From contig NZ_MVHF01000043.1 in NCBI RefSeq assembly GCF_002086485.1, forward strand, positions 1-64,000: a stretch of 64,000 nt of DNA. Direction: 5' to 3'. The DNA is from Mycobacterium aquaticum (lineage in GTDB: Bacteria > Actinomycetota > Actinomycetes > Mycobacteriales > Mycobacteriaceae). The position numbers were made by a program, and so were the translations under genes. Shown here piece by piece: positions 25,567-34,153 of this stretch. The notes beneath the pieces are model-generated. The model saw only the letters and a program-made list of their open reading frames with translations, made no database searches and was not told the DNA's origin. The number at the start of each line of letters is the position of its first letter. Position 1 is the first letter of the stretch.

Positions 25567-28500
25567 GTTTCCGCGCGTGCGGTACGCGGCCGGAACGCCA
25601 CGGTCGACGTGGCGACGACGGCCACCGAGATCAGCGCGAGCAACTGCACCCACGGCGAATGCCCGACATATCCGTCGACCGAGCGCCACGGATGCTGCGA
25701 CAGGGCGGCCCCCGCGATGATCAACCCACCGGCCGACAAGCCGAGTGTGAGCCGATCGCACCAAGATTCACGATTGCGCAACAAGTAGCGCACACCCAGG
25801 GCGGCCGCGACGACGAGCACTCCGGGCACCCCGGAGATCGCCGTGCCGACCGCGAGCACGCCCAGGCTGGTCAGCACCGGACCGGGCCGCCACGGCCGGG
25901 CCGGTGCCGACTCGGCCGATGGGCGTCGGGCCGGCAGCAGTGCCAGCAGTGCGAGTAACGGCAGCAGCGCGAGCCCACCGATCAGGCCGACGCGGTAGGG
26001 CCGGTTGGAGTCGAACGACAATGTCACCGTGCCCGAGGTCGCGGCCGGGACCACCCAGCCCTGCTGCCAACCGTTGACGGTCACCGGTTCGAGCCGGGTG
26101 CCCGCCGCGTCGCGGGCGATCCAGCCGGGGTTGATGCTCTCGGGGACCACCAGGATCCGCGAGGTCGGCGCGGGCGTCACCCGCACCTCGCGGCGATCCG
26201 GTCCCCATTCCGATGTATCGGCGAGAGTCGTTGTCGCCGTGGGTAGTTGGTCCTTGGGTGTGGACAGGGCGATGCCGTCGACGACGAACGCTGCCCCCGG
26301 GCTGACGAGCAGCTCCTGCTGACCGGCAGGCAGGGATATCGGGTCGGTGCGGCACGGCTGGGCCGGGATCGGGTCGCCGTCGAGCAGCGCCGCGACCGTG
26401 GTGCGGACCGAGGTCTGGATGAACTGTCCTGCCACGCCGATGATCGGGCCCTGCCCGCAGGGCAGCGAGACGACGCGGGCGCGGTTGGCGGCGGCGTCGG
26501 CCGCGCCGATCGGCCGGCCATGCGCATCGAATACCGAGATGTCGGCCAGCCCAGGCGGTTTGAGCTGATCGAAGCCGAGCGATGTGCGGTCGATGATGTC
26601 GTTCCACGCCAGCAGGGAAACGGTGATGGTGTCCGTCACCCGCGGTTTGAGCTTGAGCGTCTGCGGTTCGAACGTGCCCGGCAGCTGGTGCACCTGCGGG
26701 CCGTCGCCCAGGTCGATCGACACCAGCGTCGGGTGCGCAGGCGGCTCGGCCTCGCCCGGATTGATGCGCAGCGCGCCCACCTCGGTCGGGGCGGGCAGCT
26801 TGAGGGTCAGCGTGGGTGGCGACTTGAACTGAACCACCCGCTGCGGAGCCGTCCATGATGTGCGGGGATCGCCGTCGGTGGCCGCGAACGACGAGCCGAG
26901 CACGTCGATCGGGTCGGCGTCACCGAACGCCCGGGTGGTGCCCGGTTGGGCGACCAGATCGGCCAGCTTGGGTCCCTGGCGGGCCCGTACCCACACCGTC
27001 GGGCGTACCTCGGTGGACTCCGGAACGGTCAGCGTGCGGCTGAGGTTCACCGGCTCCTCGGAGGCCAGGGCCATCGCCGCCGCGCATCGCACCCCGACGG
27101 GGCTTTCCGCGCAGCCGGGCCGCCCCAACAGCTCGGTGCCCAGATCCCATTGCGCCACAGGCGAACTCGCGGGCGGACCGGGCACCTCGACGGTATGCCG
27201 CAGATTGATGGGATGGGCGTAACCCGATGCGTCGTACTGGGTGACGGCCAGATCGGTGATGCCGAACTGCACGCCAGGAGATCCGTCGTCGGTGGCCACC
27301 GCGGTGACCCGGACCCACGGGGATTCCCCGACCGGCAGCGGGACGGTCAGCGGCTTACCCGCGGTCTCGAACCGCAGCGTGCTGGTGCCGGTGGCGGTGG
27401 CCACCTCGATGCGGCGCACCTGCGCGCCGACCGCGGTGGCACTCGGGGTGATGGTCAGGGTGGCGTTGGTGATCGGATGGTCGAAATCGACCTGGAGCCA
27501 CTGGCCGACGGCGGCCTGCAGGGCGTTGGACACCCATGCGGTCGACGGGTCGGCATCGATGGCCGCGGCCGGTCCCGTCGCGGGCGCGACATTGGGCAGC
27601 GCCGTCGAATCCGCCGCCGAGCTCGACACCGTCACGCGTCCGCCGCCCCACCGCCCGTACACCGGGTCGGTCCCGCGGGACGGATAATCCGGCACCCGGT
27701 TGTAGGTATGCCGCGCATCGTCGGGCGTCCGGATCGCCGAGGCATGGTCGTCGACCCGGCCGTAGTCGATCTCGCGGGCCTGCGGGGTGTCGGTCACCAC
27801 CACGCCGTGGCCGTCGACGGTGATGGGCAGCCCGGCGCGCTGCGCATCGGCGGTCAGCAACATGGGCCCCAGCGGCGGCAGGCCGGACAGCCGCCGGCGT
27901 TCGTCGATACGCAGCAGCGCCTCAGGTGCGCCGTCCACGCGGGCCATGGTGTCTGGGTCGACCAGATACGGTTTGCCCGCCGACGCGGCGCCGTCGACCC
28001 GGTAGATCTGCACCGCGGGATAGCGCGGCCGCAACCCGCTGTCGGCGATGAACCCTTCCAACGTGCCCGGTCCGACCGGGTCGCCGAACTCGGCTACTTT
28101 CGACAAACCGGGCGAGCCTTCTATCGAACGGTGCACCAGCACCGGGCGGGCCGACCGCGACGTGTCCGGGTCCAGATCGTTACGCACCACAACATACGAA
28201 ATACCTTGCCGGGCAAGGGTATCGGCGAGCCCAGCGGAGGGCCGGCCGGCGGCGAACAAGCGCTGCACCGAATCGAGCGCCCGGATGGTCTCCGGCGGGG
28301 TCAGCGGGATCGAGTCACGCACCCCCCACGGGCTGCTGCCCAGCACCTGCAGCGGTTCGTCGTGGCTGGTGCCCCACACCTGGGTGGCGAACGGGGCGCC
28401 CGGCGCCACCAGCACGCGGCCGCGCTCGGTGTTGTGCTCGTCGAGCCAGTCGGCGGCGTCGTGCCAGTACTGCGGGATTGCGCTGAACGTGCCCGGCGGC

Positions 28501-29786
28501 GCGATGCGGCCGGTCCAGGCGAGCGCCGTGCCCGCGGCGAGCGCCGCCAGCACCACGATGCTGACCGCGACCCGCCGGTCCCGCTCCGGATGGGCGTACG
28601 CGCTCACCCACACCGGACGCGGGACAGTGCCCGGCAACGGAACCCGGCCCAGCAGATGGGCCAGGCCAAGGGCCAGCGGCAGCCGGATCACCGGTTCGAG
28701 TTTGTGCAGGTTGCGTAGCGGGGTGCCGGTGCCGTCGAGGAAGGCCTGCACCTGATGCGCGACGGGGGAGCCCAGGCCGCCGGAGTAGCCCAGGCCCAGC
28801 AGCACGATGCCGATCAGCAGCATGGTGATCAGCCGGCCGCGGGCGGGCATCGAACGCAACGCCAGCCCGGCCAGGCCCGCAGCGGCCACCAACGTTGTGG
28901 CCAGCACCGCCACCGTGCTGGTCACCAGCGATGCGGCGGCCGTTGCGTTGGGCGCGACGAACGGGGTCCAGCTGTCGGTGCCGCGCAACATCTCGGTCAG
29001 CGAGGTCCACTGCGTGGTGACGCCGGAGGATTCGATGAAGTCGAGGAACGGCGGGCTGATCCGGCCCAACATCACCAACGCGATCACCCACCAGGTGACA
29101 GCCAGCGCCGTGCAGCCGAACCACCACGCAGTGAACCGCAGCCACAGCTTGTTCGGCCGGTGACAGGCCCACCAGATGAGCGCGGCCAGGCAGCCGGTCA
29201 GGGTCGCGACGGCGTTCACCGCGCCCATCAGGGCGACCGCTCCCGCGGATCGCGCGGCCATCAGCCGGACATTGTGGTGTCCCCGTAACGCCAAAATCAC
29301 CGGCACCAACACCCACGGCGCCAGCATCATCGGCAGCGTCTCCGACGAGATCGCGCCCAGGGTGGTCAGCACCCGCGGGCACAGCGCGAATGCGAGCGCG
29401 CCGAGTACCCGCGAGCTGGTGCTGCCGATACCCAGGATCTCGGCGACCCGCAGCAGGCCCCAGAACCCGACGACCAGCAGTAGCGCCCACCACAACCGCT
29501 GGGTGATCCAGCCCGGGATGCCGAGCTCATGGCCGATGAGAAAGAAGGTGCCGTGCGGGAACAGATACCCGTAAGCCTGGTTTTGCGCCTGCCCGAACGG
29601 CAGGTCGCTGTTCCACAGGTTGAACGCGCGGGTCAGGAACCGCAGCGGGTTGGCGGTCAGGTCGAGCTTGGTGTCGGGCGAGATCTGTCCGGGTGACTGC
29701 GCGAAAGTCAGGGCCAGAGCGACCGCGGTGACCAGCCATAACCAGCGCCGCGACAGCGGCGCGGCGGGACTACGTTCGGCGTGCAG
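25500..29786 (-). CDS. aftD: alpha-(1,3)-arabinofuranosyltransferase AftD (Rv0236c-like)
   Basis: A giant GT-C membrane glycosyltransferase of arabinogalactan/lipoarabinomannan synthesis, using decaprenyl-phospho-arabinose. The N-terminal half is polytopic (DTKLDLTANPLRF in the first loop, LPFGQAQNQAYGYLFPHGTF); the middle and C-terminal parts are extracytoplasmic, with carbohydrate-binding-like modules (ADGDPRTSWTAPQRV, DADPSTAWVSNALQA), and the last helices lie near the C-terminus. The first standard start is TTG 29495, but 103 conserved in-frame codons continue upstream to a TAA at 29805-29807 without ATG, GTG or TTG. CTG 29786 is used here as the best guess (about 1428 aa; the M. tuberculosis protein is about 1400). 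Confidence 0.85.
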   Translation of the reverse strand: MHAERSPAAPLSRRWLWLVTAVALALTFAQSPGQISPDTKLDLTANPLRFLTRAFNLWNSDLPFGQAQNQAYGYLFPHGTFFLIGHELGIPGWITQRLWWALLLVVGFWGLLRVAEILGIGSTSSRVLGALAFALCPRVLTTLGAISSETLPMMLAPWVLVPVILALRGHHNVRLMAARSAGAVALMGAVNAVATLTGCLAALIWWACHRPNKLWLRFTAWWFGCTALAVTWWVIALVMLGRISPPFLDFIESSGVTTQWTSLTEMLRGTDSWTPFVAPNATAAASLVTSTVAVLATTLVAAAGLAGLALRSMPARGRLITMLLIGIVLLGLGYSGGLGSPVAHQVQAFLDGTGTPLRNLHKLEPVIRLPLALGLAHLLGRVPLPGTVPRPVWVSAYAHPERDRRVAVSIVVLAALAAGTALAWTGRIAPPGTFSAIPQYWHDAADWLDEHNTERGRVLVAPGAPFATQVWGTSHDEPLQVLGSSPWGVRDSIPLTPPETIRALDSVQRLFAAGRPSAGLADTLARQGISYVVVRNDLDPDTSRSARPVLVHRSIEGSPGLSKVAEFGDPVGPGTLEGFIADSGLRPRYPAVQIYRVDGAASAGKPYLVDPDTMARVDGAPEALLRIDERRRLSGLPPLGPMLLTADAQRAGLPITVDGHGVVVTDTPQAREIDYGRVDDHASAIRTPDDARHTYNRVPDYPSRGTDPVYGRWGGGRVTVSSSAADSTALPNVAPATGPAAAIDADPSTAWVSNALQAAVGQWLQVDFDHPITNATLTITPSATAVGAQVRRIEVATATGTSTLRFETAGKPLTVPLPVGESPWVRVTAVATDDGSPGVQFGITDLAVTQYDASGYAHPINLRHTVEVPGPPASSPVAQWDLGTELLGRPGCAESPVGVRCAAAMALASEEPVNLSRTLTVPESTEVRPTVWVRARQGPKLADLVAQPGTTRAFGDADPIDVLGSSFAATDGDPRTSWTAPQRVVQFKSPPTLTLKLPAPTEVGALRINPGEAEPPAHPTLVSIDLGDGPQVHQLPGTFEPQTLKLKPRVTDTITVSLLAWNDIIDRTSLGFDQLKPPGLADISVFDAHGRPIGAADAAANRARVVSLPCGQGPIIGVAGQFIQTSVRTTVAALLDGDPIPAQPCRTDPISLPAGQQELLVSPGAAFVVDGIALSTPKDQLPTATTTLADTSEWGPDRREVRVTPAPTSRILVVPESINPGWIARDAAGTRLEPVTVNGWQQGWVVPAATSGTVTLSFDSNRPYRVGLIGGLALLPLLALLALLPARRPSAESAPARPWRPGPVLTSLGVLAVGTAISGVPGVLVVAAALGVRYLLRNRESWCDRLTLGLSAGGLIIAGAALSQHPWRSVDGYVGHSPWVQLLALISVAVVATSTVAFRPRTARAETQADVSAAASSSAKVSSNVSGE

Positions 29787-29804
29787 GAGCGGAGCGACCG
29801 AGTT

Positions 29805-29978
29805 TTAAGTACGGTCGCCGTACTCGACCCGGTTGAGCACCGATGACGCCGGATCACCCGCCTGCAGCGGAGGCTTCGTGTCCTGTTGCACCATCAACGT
29901 CACACCGAAGACGGCGGCCGCGCCCAGCAACAGACCGACAACGACGCTGGCGGCAGACGGGACGACGAACCGATTCAC
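29805..29978 (-). CDS. DUF2613 small secreted/membrane peptide (Rv0236A-like, 57 aa)
   Basis: A 57-residue peptide too short for ordinary gene finders. It starts with GTG 29978 (VNRFVVPSAASVVVGLLLGA), has one hydrophobic segment (residues about 9-30) usable as signal or anchor, and a short polar tail ending EYGDRT. Length and position directly upstream of aftD equal those of M. tuberculosis Rv0236A. A TAGGTT -10 box (29985-29990) lies 6 nt before the GTG, which suggests a leaderless mRNA. It is in the same reading frame as aftD, separated by the TAA at 29805. Function unknown; co-transcription with aftD is likely. Confidence 0.82.
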   Translation of the reverse strand: MNRFVVPSAASVVVGLLLGAAAVFGVTLMVQQDTKPPLQAGDPASSVLNRVEYGDRT

Positions 29979-30024
29979 CCGGCCAACCTAGCACGCGTGG
30001 GCCTCGGCACCCGATCGCGTGACG

Positions 30025-31782
30025 TCACACTAGGTAGTACAGCTTGGCGTCTTCCTCGGCTGCTTCGGCGGTGAGGCGGGCCTGCGCGTACCGCACGGCC
30101 CGCAGCGTCGCGGAGAACTCGACCTCCTCCTCGGGGAACACCTGCTCGGCCGGGAACCAGTTGAACAGTCCGACGTTGGTCAGTGCGGCCAGGGTGTCGG
30201 GCCGCACGCCGGCCAGCAGGACAGTGGCGCCGTGATCCTCGCGCAGGAAGTGTTCGAGCCGCTCGATGCACACGGCGTCGGGGTGGCGCACCCGCTTGAG
30301 CCGCAGCACCACGAACTTGACCTCACCGGCGCGGATACGTTCGCGCAGGGCGTCGAAGTAGCGGTCGAGTTCCGGGGCGGCTCCGAAGAACAGCTCGCCC
30401 TCGAGGTCGTAGATCACGATCGACGGGTCGACGGGGTCGTCGGGAACCCGCTCGCGGACCACGCGCTCGGGCGTCACGGTCAGCTCGGCGGCCTTGAGCT
30501 TGGCCGCTCGCGGCACGAACAGCAGGATCGACAGCGCGATCCCGAGCAGCACCGCCTTGTCGAGGTCGACGAGCACGCCGGTCAGCGCCGTCACGATCAC
30601 CAGCCCCGCGTCGTAACGCGACGTCTTCACCGTGGTGATGAGCCGCCGAAAGTCGACCAGCCGGGCCGCGGTGACCAGCAGCAGCCCGGCCAGCGCGGCC
30701 TGCGGGATGTAGTGCAGCAGCGGCGCGAACAGCAGCAGGGCCACGGCCACGGCGGCGGCGGCGAGGATGCCGGAGAACCGGGTGACCGCACCCGCCTGAT
30801 GGTTGATCGCCGAGCGGGACAGTGACCCCGAGCCGGGCAGGCTCTGGAAGAACCCGCCGGTCAGGTTGGCCAGCCCCTCCGCCAGGATCTGGCGGCTGTA
30901 GTCGATCTTCTGCTGGGTCTGATGCGCGATGGCCTTGGCGATCGACAGCGCCTCGATCAGGCCGATGAACGCGATGGCCAGCGCGCCCTGCGACAACTGG
31001 CCGAGCGAGTGCAGGTCGACGGTGGGGATGTGGAAACCGGGCAGGCTCTGCGGCACCTTGGCGGCCAGGTTCACCGCGGTCTTCCCGTCGGTGCCCGGCG
31101 TCGACCACCCGGCCAGGAAGGCGATCACCCCGGCCACGATCAGCACGGTCAGCAGATCGATCTGCGGCAGGCCGTAGCGCTTGACCAGCCGGCGCAGCAG
31201 CACCGCGATCACCACCGCCGAGACACTGAGGAAGACGGCCTTCGGGTTGATCTTGTCGCCGTGGAACACCGTGAGATACACGTTGGTCAAGATCGGGGTG
31301 TGGGCGTCGCCCTTGCTCTTCACACCCAGCGCGTTGCCGATCTGGCCGAGGGCGAGGATCAGCGCCGCCGCCGCCATGAATCCGATGATCACCGACTCGG
31401 AGATGTAGCGCGTCAGGTCACCCAGCTTGAGCACCGCGATGAGAATCTGGATGGCACCGACGAGGATGCCCAGCAGGAACAGCGCCTCGAAGAGCACCGT
31501 GCGGTTCTCCGGGTCGATGAACGCCAGCGAGCTGAACACCAGCAGTGAGATGGCGCTGGTCGGTCCGTTGATCAGGTGCGAGGACGACCCGAACACCGAG
31601 GCGACGGCGGTGACGACGATCGCCGAATACACGCCGTACTTCGGGTCGACCCCGGCGATCAGCGCATAGGCGATGCCCTGTGGCAGCGCGACGGCGGCCA
31701 CGGTGAGTCCGGCGATGAGGTCGCGACGGCCGGTGAGGGCGAGTGAAGCGGCGGGGGGAATCCGGGGCCAGGTGTAGTTCAT
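30025..31782 (-). CDS. SulP-family anion permease with STAS domain
   Basis: A 585-residue SLC26/SulP transporter. Seen: GLTVAAVALPQGIAYALIAG in the first helices, YGVYSAIVVTAVASVFGSS, and FFQSLPGSGSLSRSAIN, the conserved anion-site region. The C-terminal STAS domain (about 450-560) starts IVIYDLEGELFFGAAPEL. Substrate is probably sulfate or another oxyanion, inferred from the gene before it: its ATG overlaps the stop codon of the sulfate-binding protein (TGATG), so the two are translationally coupled. ATG 31782 is therefore preferred over a long upstream extension in the same frame. Confidence 0.87.
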   Translation of the reverse strand: MNYTWPRIPPAASLALTGRRDLIAGLTVAAVALPQGIAYALIAGVDPKYGVYSAIVVTAVASVFGSSSHLINGPTSAISLLVFSSLAFIDPENRTVLFEALFLLGILVGAIQILIAVLKLGDLTRYISESVIIGFMAAAALILALGQIGNALGVKSKGDAHTPILTNVYLTVFHGDKINPKAVFLSVSAVVIAVLLRRLVKRYGLPQIDLLTVLIVAGVIAFLAGWSTPGTDGKTAVNLAAKVPQSLPGFHIPTVDLHSLGQLSQGALAIAFIGLIEALSIAKAIAHQTQQKIDYSRQILAEGLANLTGGFFQSLPGSGSLSRSAINHQAGAVTRFSGILAAAAVAVALLLFAPLLHYIPQAALAGLLLVTAARLVDFRRLITTVKTSRYDAGLVIVTALTGVLVDLDKAVLLGIALSILLFVPRAAKLKAAELTVTPERVVRERVPDDPVDPSIVIYDLEGELFFGAAPELDRYFDALRERIRAGEVKFVVLRLKRVRHPDAVCIERLEHFLREDHGATVLLAGVRPDTLAALTNVGLFNWFPAEQVFPEEEVEFSATLRAVRYAQARLTAEAAEEDAKLYYLV

Positions 31783-32834
31783 CAGGACGCCGCCTTTGCC
31801 GGAGAAGCGATGTTGTCGTAGATCCCGTTGTCGCCGTAGAACTTCTGCCGGGCGTCGTTCCAGTCCTTGGCGATCGCGGTGATCGGGAACAGCGAGATGG
31901 CAGGCAGCGTGTCGGCATGCTTGGCGAGCACGTCGGGCAGCACCGGGCGATACCCGTACTGCGCGAACAACTCCTGCGCGGGTGGTGTGAACAGATATTG
32001 CAGATAGGCCTTGGCGGCGGCCGCGGTCTTGGCGTTCGTGTCGTTGGCGTCCACCCACGCCACGGCGGGCTCGGCCTTGATGCTCACCGGCGGGTACACG
32101 ACCTCGAATTCGTCCTTGTTGGCCGCGACTTCGCGCAGTGCCTCGTTCTCCCACGTCAGGTGCACGTCGCCGATCTTCTGGTCGGCGAAGCTGGCGGCCG
32201 ACGTGCGGGCGCCGGCGTCGAACACCGCGACGTGGCGGTACAGCTGGCGCAGGTAGTCCTGCGCCTGTTCGGGGGTGCCGTTGCGGGTGGTCACCGAACC
32301 CCAGGCGGCCAGGAAGCTCAGCTGACCGTTACCGGATGTCTTCGGGTTCGGGGTCACCACCGAGACGCCGTCATGCACCAGGTCGGGCCAGTCGTGAATG
32401 CCCTTCGGGTTGCCCTTGTGCACGACGAACACCACCGTCGACGTGTACGGCACCGAGTTGTTGGGCAGGCGCTTCTGCCAGTCGTCGGCGATCAGCCCGC
32501 GCTTGCGCAGGGAGTCGACGTCGCTGATGAGCGCCAGGGACACCACATTGGCCGGTTCGGTGCCGTCGATGACGTTGCGGGCCTGCCTGCCCGAGCCGCC
32601 GTGAGACTGCTTGATGTCGAGTGTGATTCCGCTCTGGGTGCGGTACTGCGCGACGAACGCCTTGTCGAGCGCGGCGTAGACCTCACGCGTCGGGTCGTAG
32701 GAGACGTTGAGGATCTGGTTGGGCGTGTGGTCGGGCAGGTTCTTGACCGTCACCAACACCGCGGCCAGCACGACCGCGGCGACACCGAGGATGCGCAGCC
32801 ACGGTCGCGTCCGCGGCGCTGACGTGTCTGCCAT
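31782..32834 (-). CDS. periplasmic sulfate-binding protein (Sbp/CysP type)
   Basis: A 350-residue solute-binding protein. The N-terminus has a positively charged stretch and one hydrophobic helix (ILGVAAVVLAAVLVTV), a signal or anchor without a lipobox Cys. The mature part has the Sbp signature NVSYDPTREVYAALDKAF, then SHGGSGRQARNV and NNSVPYTSTVVFVV. It should bind sulfate or thiosulfate outside the membrane. The start ATG 32834 has GAAGGGG upstream; a TTG two codons earlier is less likely. It is coupled to a SulP permease rather than to ABC-transporter genes, which is unusual. Divergent from lpqI. Confidence 0.87.
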   Translation of the reverse strand: MADTSAPRTRPWLRILGVAAVVLAAVLVTVKNLPDHTPNQILNVSYDPTREVYAALDKAFVAQYRTQSGITLDIKQSHGGSGRQARNVIDGTEPANVVSLALISDVDSLRKRGLIADDWQKRLPNNSVPYTSTVVFVVHKGNPKGIHDWPDLVHDGVSVVTPNPKTSGNGQLSFLAAWGSVTTRNGTPEQAQDYLRQLYRHVAVFDAGARTSAASFADQKIGDVHLTWENEALREVAANKDEFEVVYPPVSIKAEPAVAWVDANDTNAKTAAAAKAYLQYLFTPPAQELFAQYGYRPVLPDVLAKHADTLPAISLFPITAIAKDWNDARQKFYGDNGIYDNIASPAKAAS

Positions 32835-32999
32835 GGGCAACCCCTTCGTCCGGCGTTTGCTGTGGATGCTGATAGCGGTCAGACATTAGTGATTCACCAG
32901 CCGGAAGGCAGTAGCGAAAATCTGACTGATTATTAACTCGCCGGGTGCGACGGGCGGGCGGCGCCGAGACCGAGGTCCGGTCGCGGCCGCCGCTGTGAC

Positions 33000-33005
33000 T
33001 ACTCT
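33000..33005 (+). promoter_or_regulatory. -10 box TACTCT of lpqI
   Basis: TACTCT (TANNNT type) ends 8 nt before ATG 33014 and no Shine-Dalgarno sequence lies between, so lpqI may be transcribed as a leaderless or near-leaderless mRNA. Apart from this, 32835-32999 shows no clear element. Confidence 0.4.
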
Positions 33006-33013
33006 CAGAACAC

Positions 33014-34150
33014 ATGCCCCGCGTTCTGAGTGTGCTTGTCGCGCTGTCCGGACTGTTGCTGGCGTGTTCGCCATCCACGCAGACGTCGTCGGATCACCAA
33101 CAGGTGAGCAGCAGCAAGCCGCTGCCCAAAGCGCCCGTCGCGCAGAGCTGCGACCTGACCGCGCTGCCCACCCGGGACAAGCTGGCCCAGTTGCTCACCG
33201 TCGGCGTGACCGACGGTGACGACGCGCGCAAGGTCGTGAGTGAACAGCACGTCGGCGGCATCATGATCGGCAGCTGGACTGATCTGTCCATGTTGTCCGA
33301 CGGCTCGCTGAAGGAGATCGCCGACGCGGCAGGCCCACTGCCTCTCGCGGTCAGCGTCGACGAGGAAGGCGGCCGGGTGTCGCGCCTCGCGTCGATCATC
33401 GGCAAGCAGCCGTCGCCGCGGGTGCTGGCGCAGACCAACACCGCCGACGAGGTGTACGGCATCGCGCTCGAGCGCGGTAAGAAGATGCACGATCTGGGCA
33501 TCACCGTGGACTTCGCCCCCGTCGTCGACGTCACCGACGCCCCGGACGACACGGTCATCGGTGACCGGTCCTTCGGGGACGACCCGGCCAAGGTCACCGA
33601 ATACGCCGGGGCCTATGCGCGCGGTCTGCGCGACGCCGGAATCCTGCCGGTACTCAAGCACTTTCCCGGCCACGGCCACGGATCCGGTGACTCGCACACC
33701 AATTCGGTGACCACGCCTCCGCTGGCCGACCTGCAGACCAACGATCTGGTGCCCTATCACACTCTGACCACCGCGGCCCCGGTCGCCGTCATGGTCGGGC
33801 ATCTCGAGGTTCCCGGCCTGACCGGCACCGACCCGGCCAGCCTCAGCGCACCGGCCTACGAGCTGCTGCGGTCCGGCAATTACGGCGGCCCGCCGTTCAA
33901 CGGCCTGGTCTACACCGACGACCTGTCCAGCATGGCCGCCATCAACGAACGCTACGGCGTGTCCGCGGCGGTGCTCAAGGCCTTGCAGGCCGGCGCCGAC
34001 AACGCACTGTGGATCACCACCAAGGAGGTGCCCGCGGTGCTGGACGGACTCGAAAAGGCTGTGGCGGCAGGCGAACTGTCGATGGACAACATCAACGCCT
34101 CGCTGCAGCGGAACTCCGCGATCAAGGGCCCGGTGCGCTGCGGCGGCTGA
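33014..34150 (+). CDS. lpqI: LpqI, GH3 beta-N-acetylglucosaminidase lipoprotein
   Basis: A 378-residue NagZ-like glycosidase acting on cell-wall muropeptide fragments in the envelope. The N-terminal signal peptide ends in a lipobox (LLLACSPS, lipidated Cys18). The GH3 barrel shows VGGIMIGSW, SVDEEGGRV and the His-containing loop KHFPGHGHGSGDSH typical of NagZ enzymes, followed by LVYTDDLSSM, whose Asp is in the position of the catalytic nucleophile. Position after aftD and before the TetR gene matches Rv0237, with the sulfate pair and amine cluster inserted on either side. Convergent with the PLP decarboxylase, with 3 bp between the stop codons. Confidence 0.92.
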   Translation: MPRVLSVLVALSGLLLACSPSTQTSSDHQQVSSSKPLPKAPVAQSCDLTALPTRDKLAQLLTVGVTDGDDARKVVSEQHVGGIMIGSWTDLSMLSDGSLKEIADAAGPLPLAVSVDEEGGRVSRLASIIGKQPSPRVLAQTNTADEVYGIALERGKKMHDLGITVDFAPVVDVTDAPDDTVIGDRSFGDDPAKVTEYAGAYARGLRDAGILPVLKHFPGHGHGSGDSHTNSVTTPPLADLQTNDLVPYHTLTTAAPVAVMVGHLEVPGLTGTDPASLSAPAYELLRSGNYGGPPFNGLVYTDDLSSMAAINERYGVSAAVLKALQAGADNALWITTKEVPAVLDGLEKAVAAGELSMDNINASLQRNSAIKGPVRCGG

Positions 34151-34153
34151 CCG

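Noticed and set aside
26946..28718. Long plus-strand open frame inside aftD
   Set aside because: Arg/Gly/His-rich antisense shadow of a clearly conserved gene; no ribosome site or domain.
32683..32886. Small leaderless ORF upstream of and overlapping the sulfate-binding protein gene, considered as a cysteine-sensing uORF
   Set aside because: It runs far into the binding-protein gene in another frame and lacks the Cys cluster expected of such attenuators.
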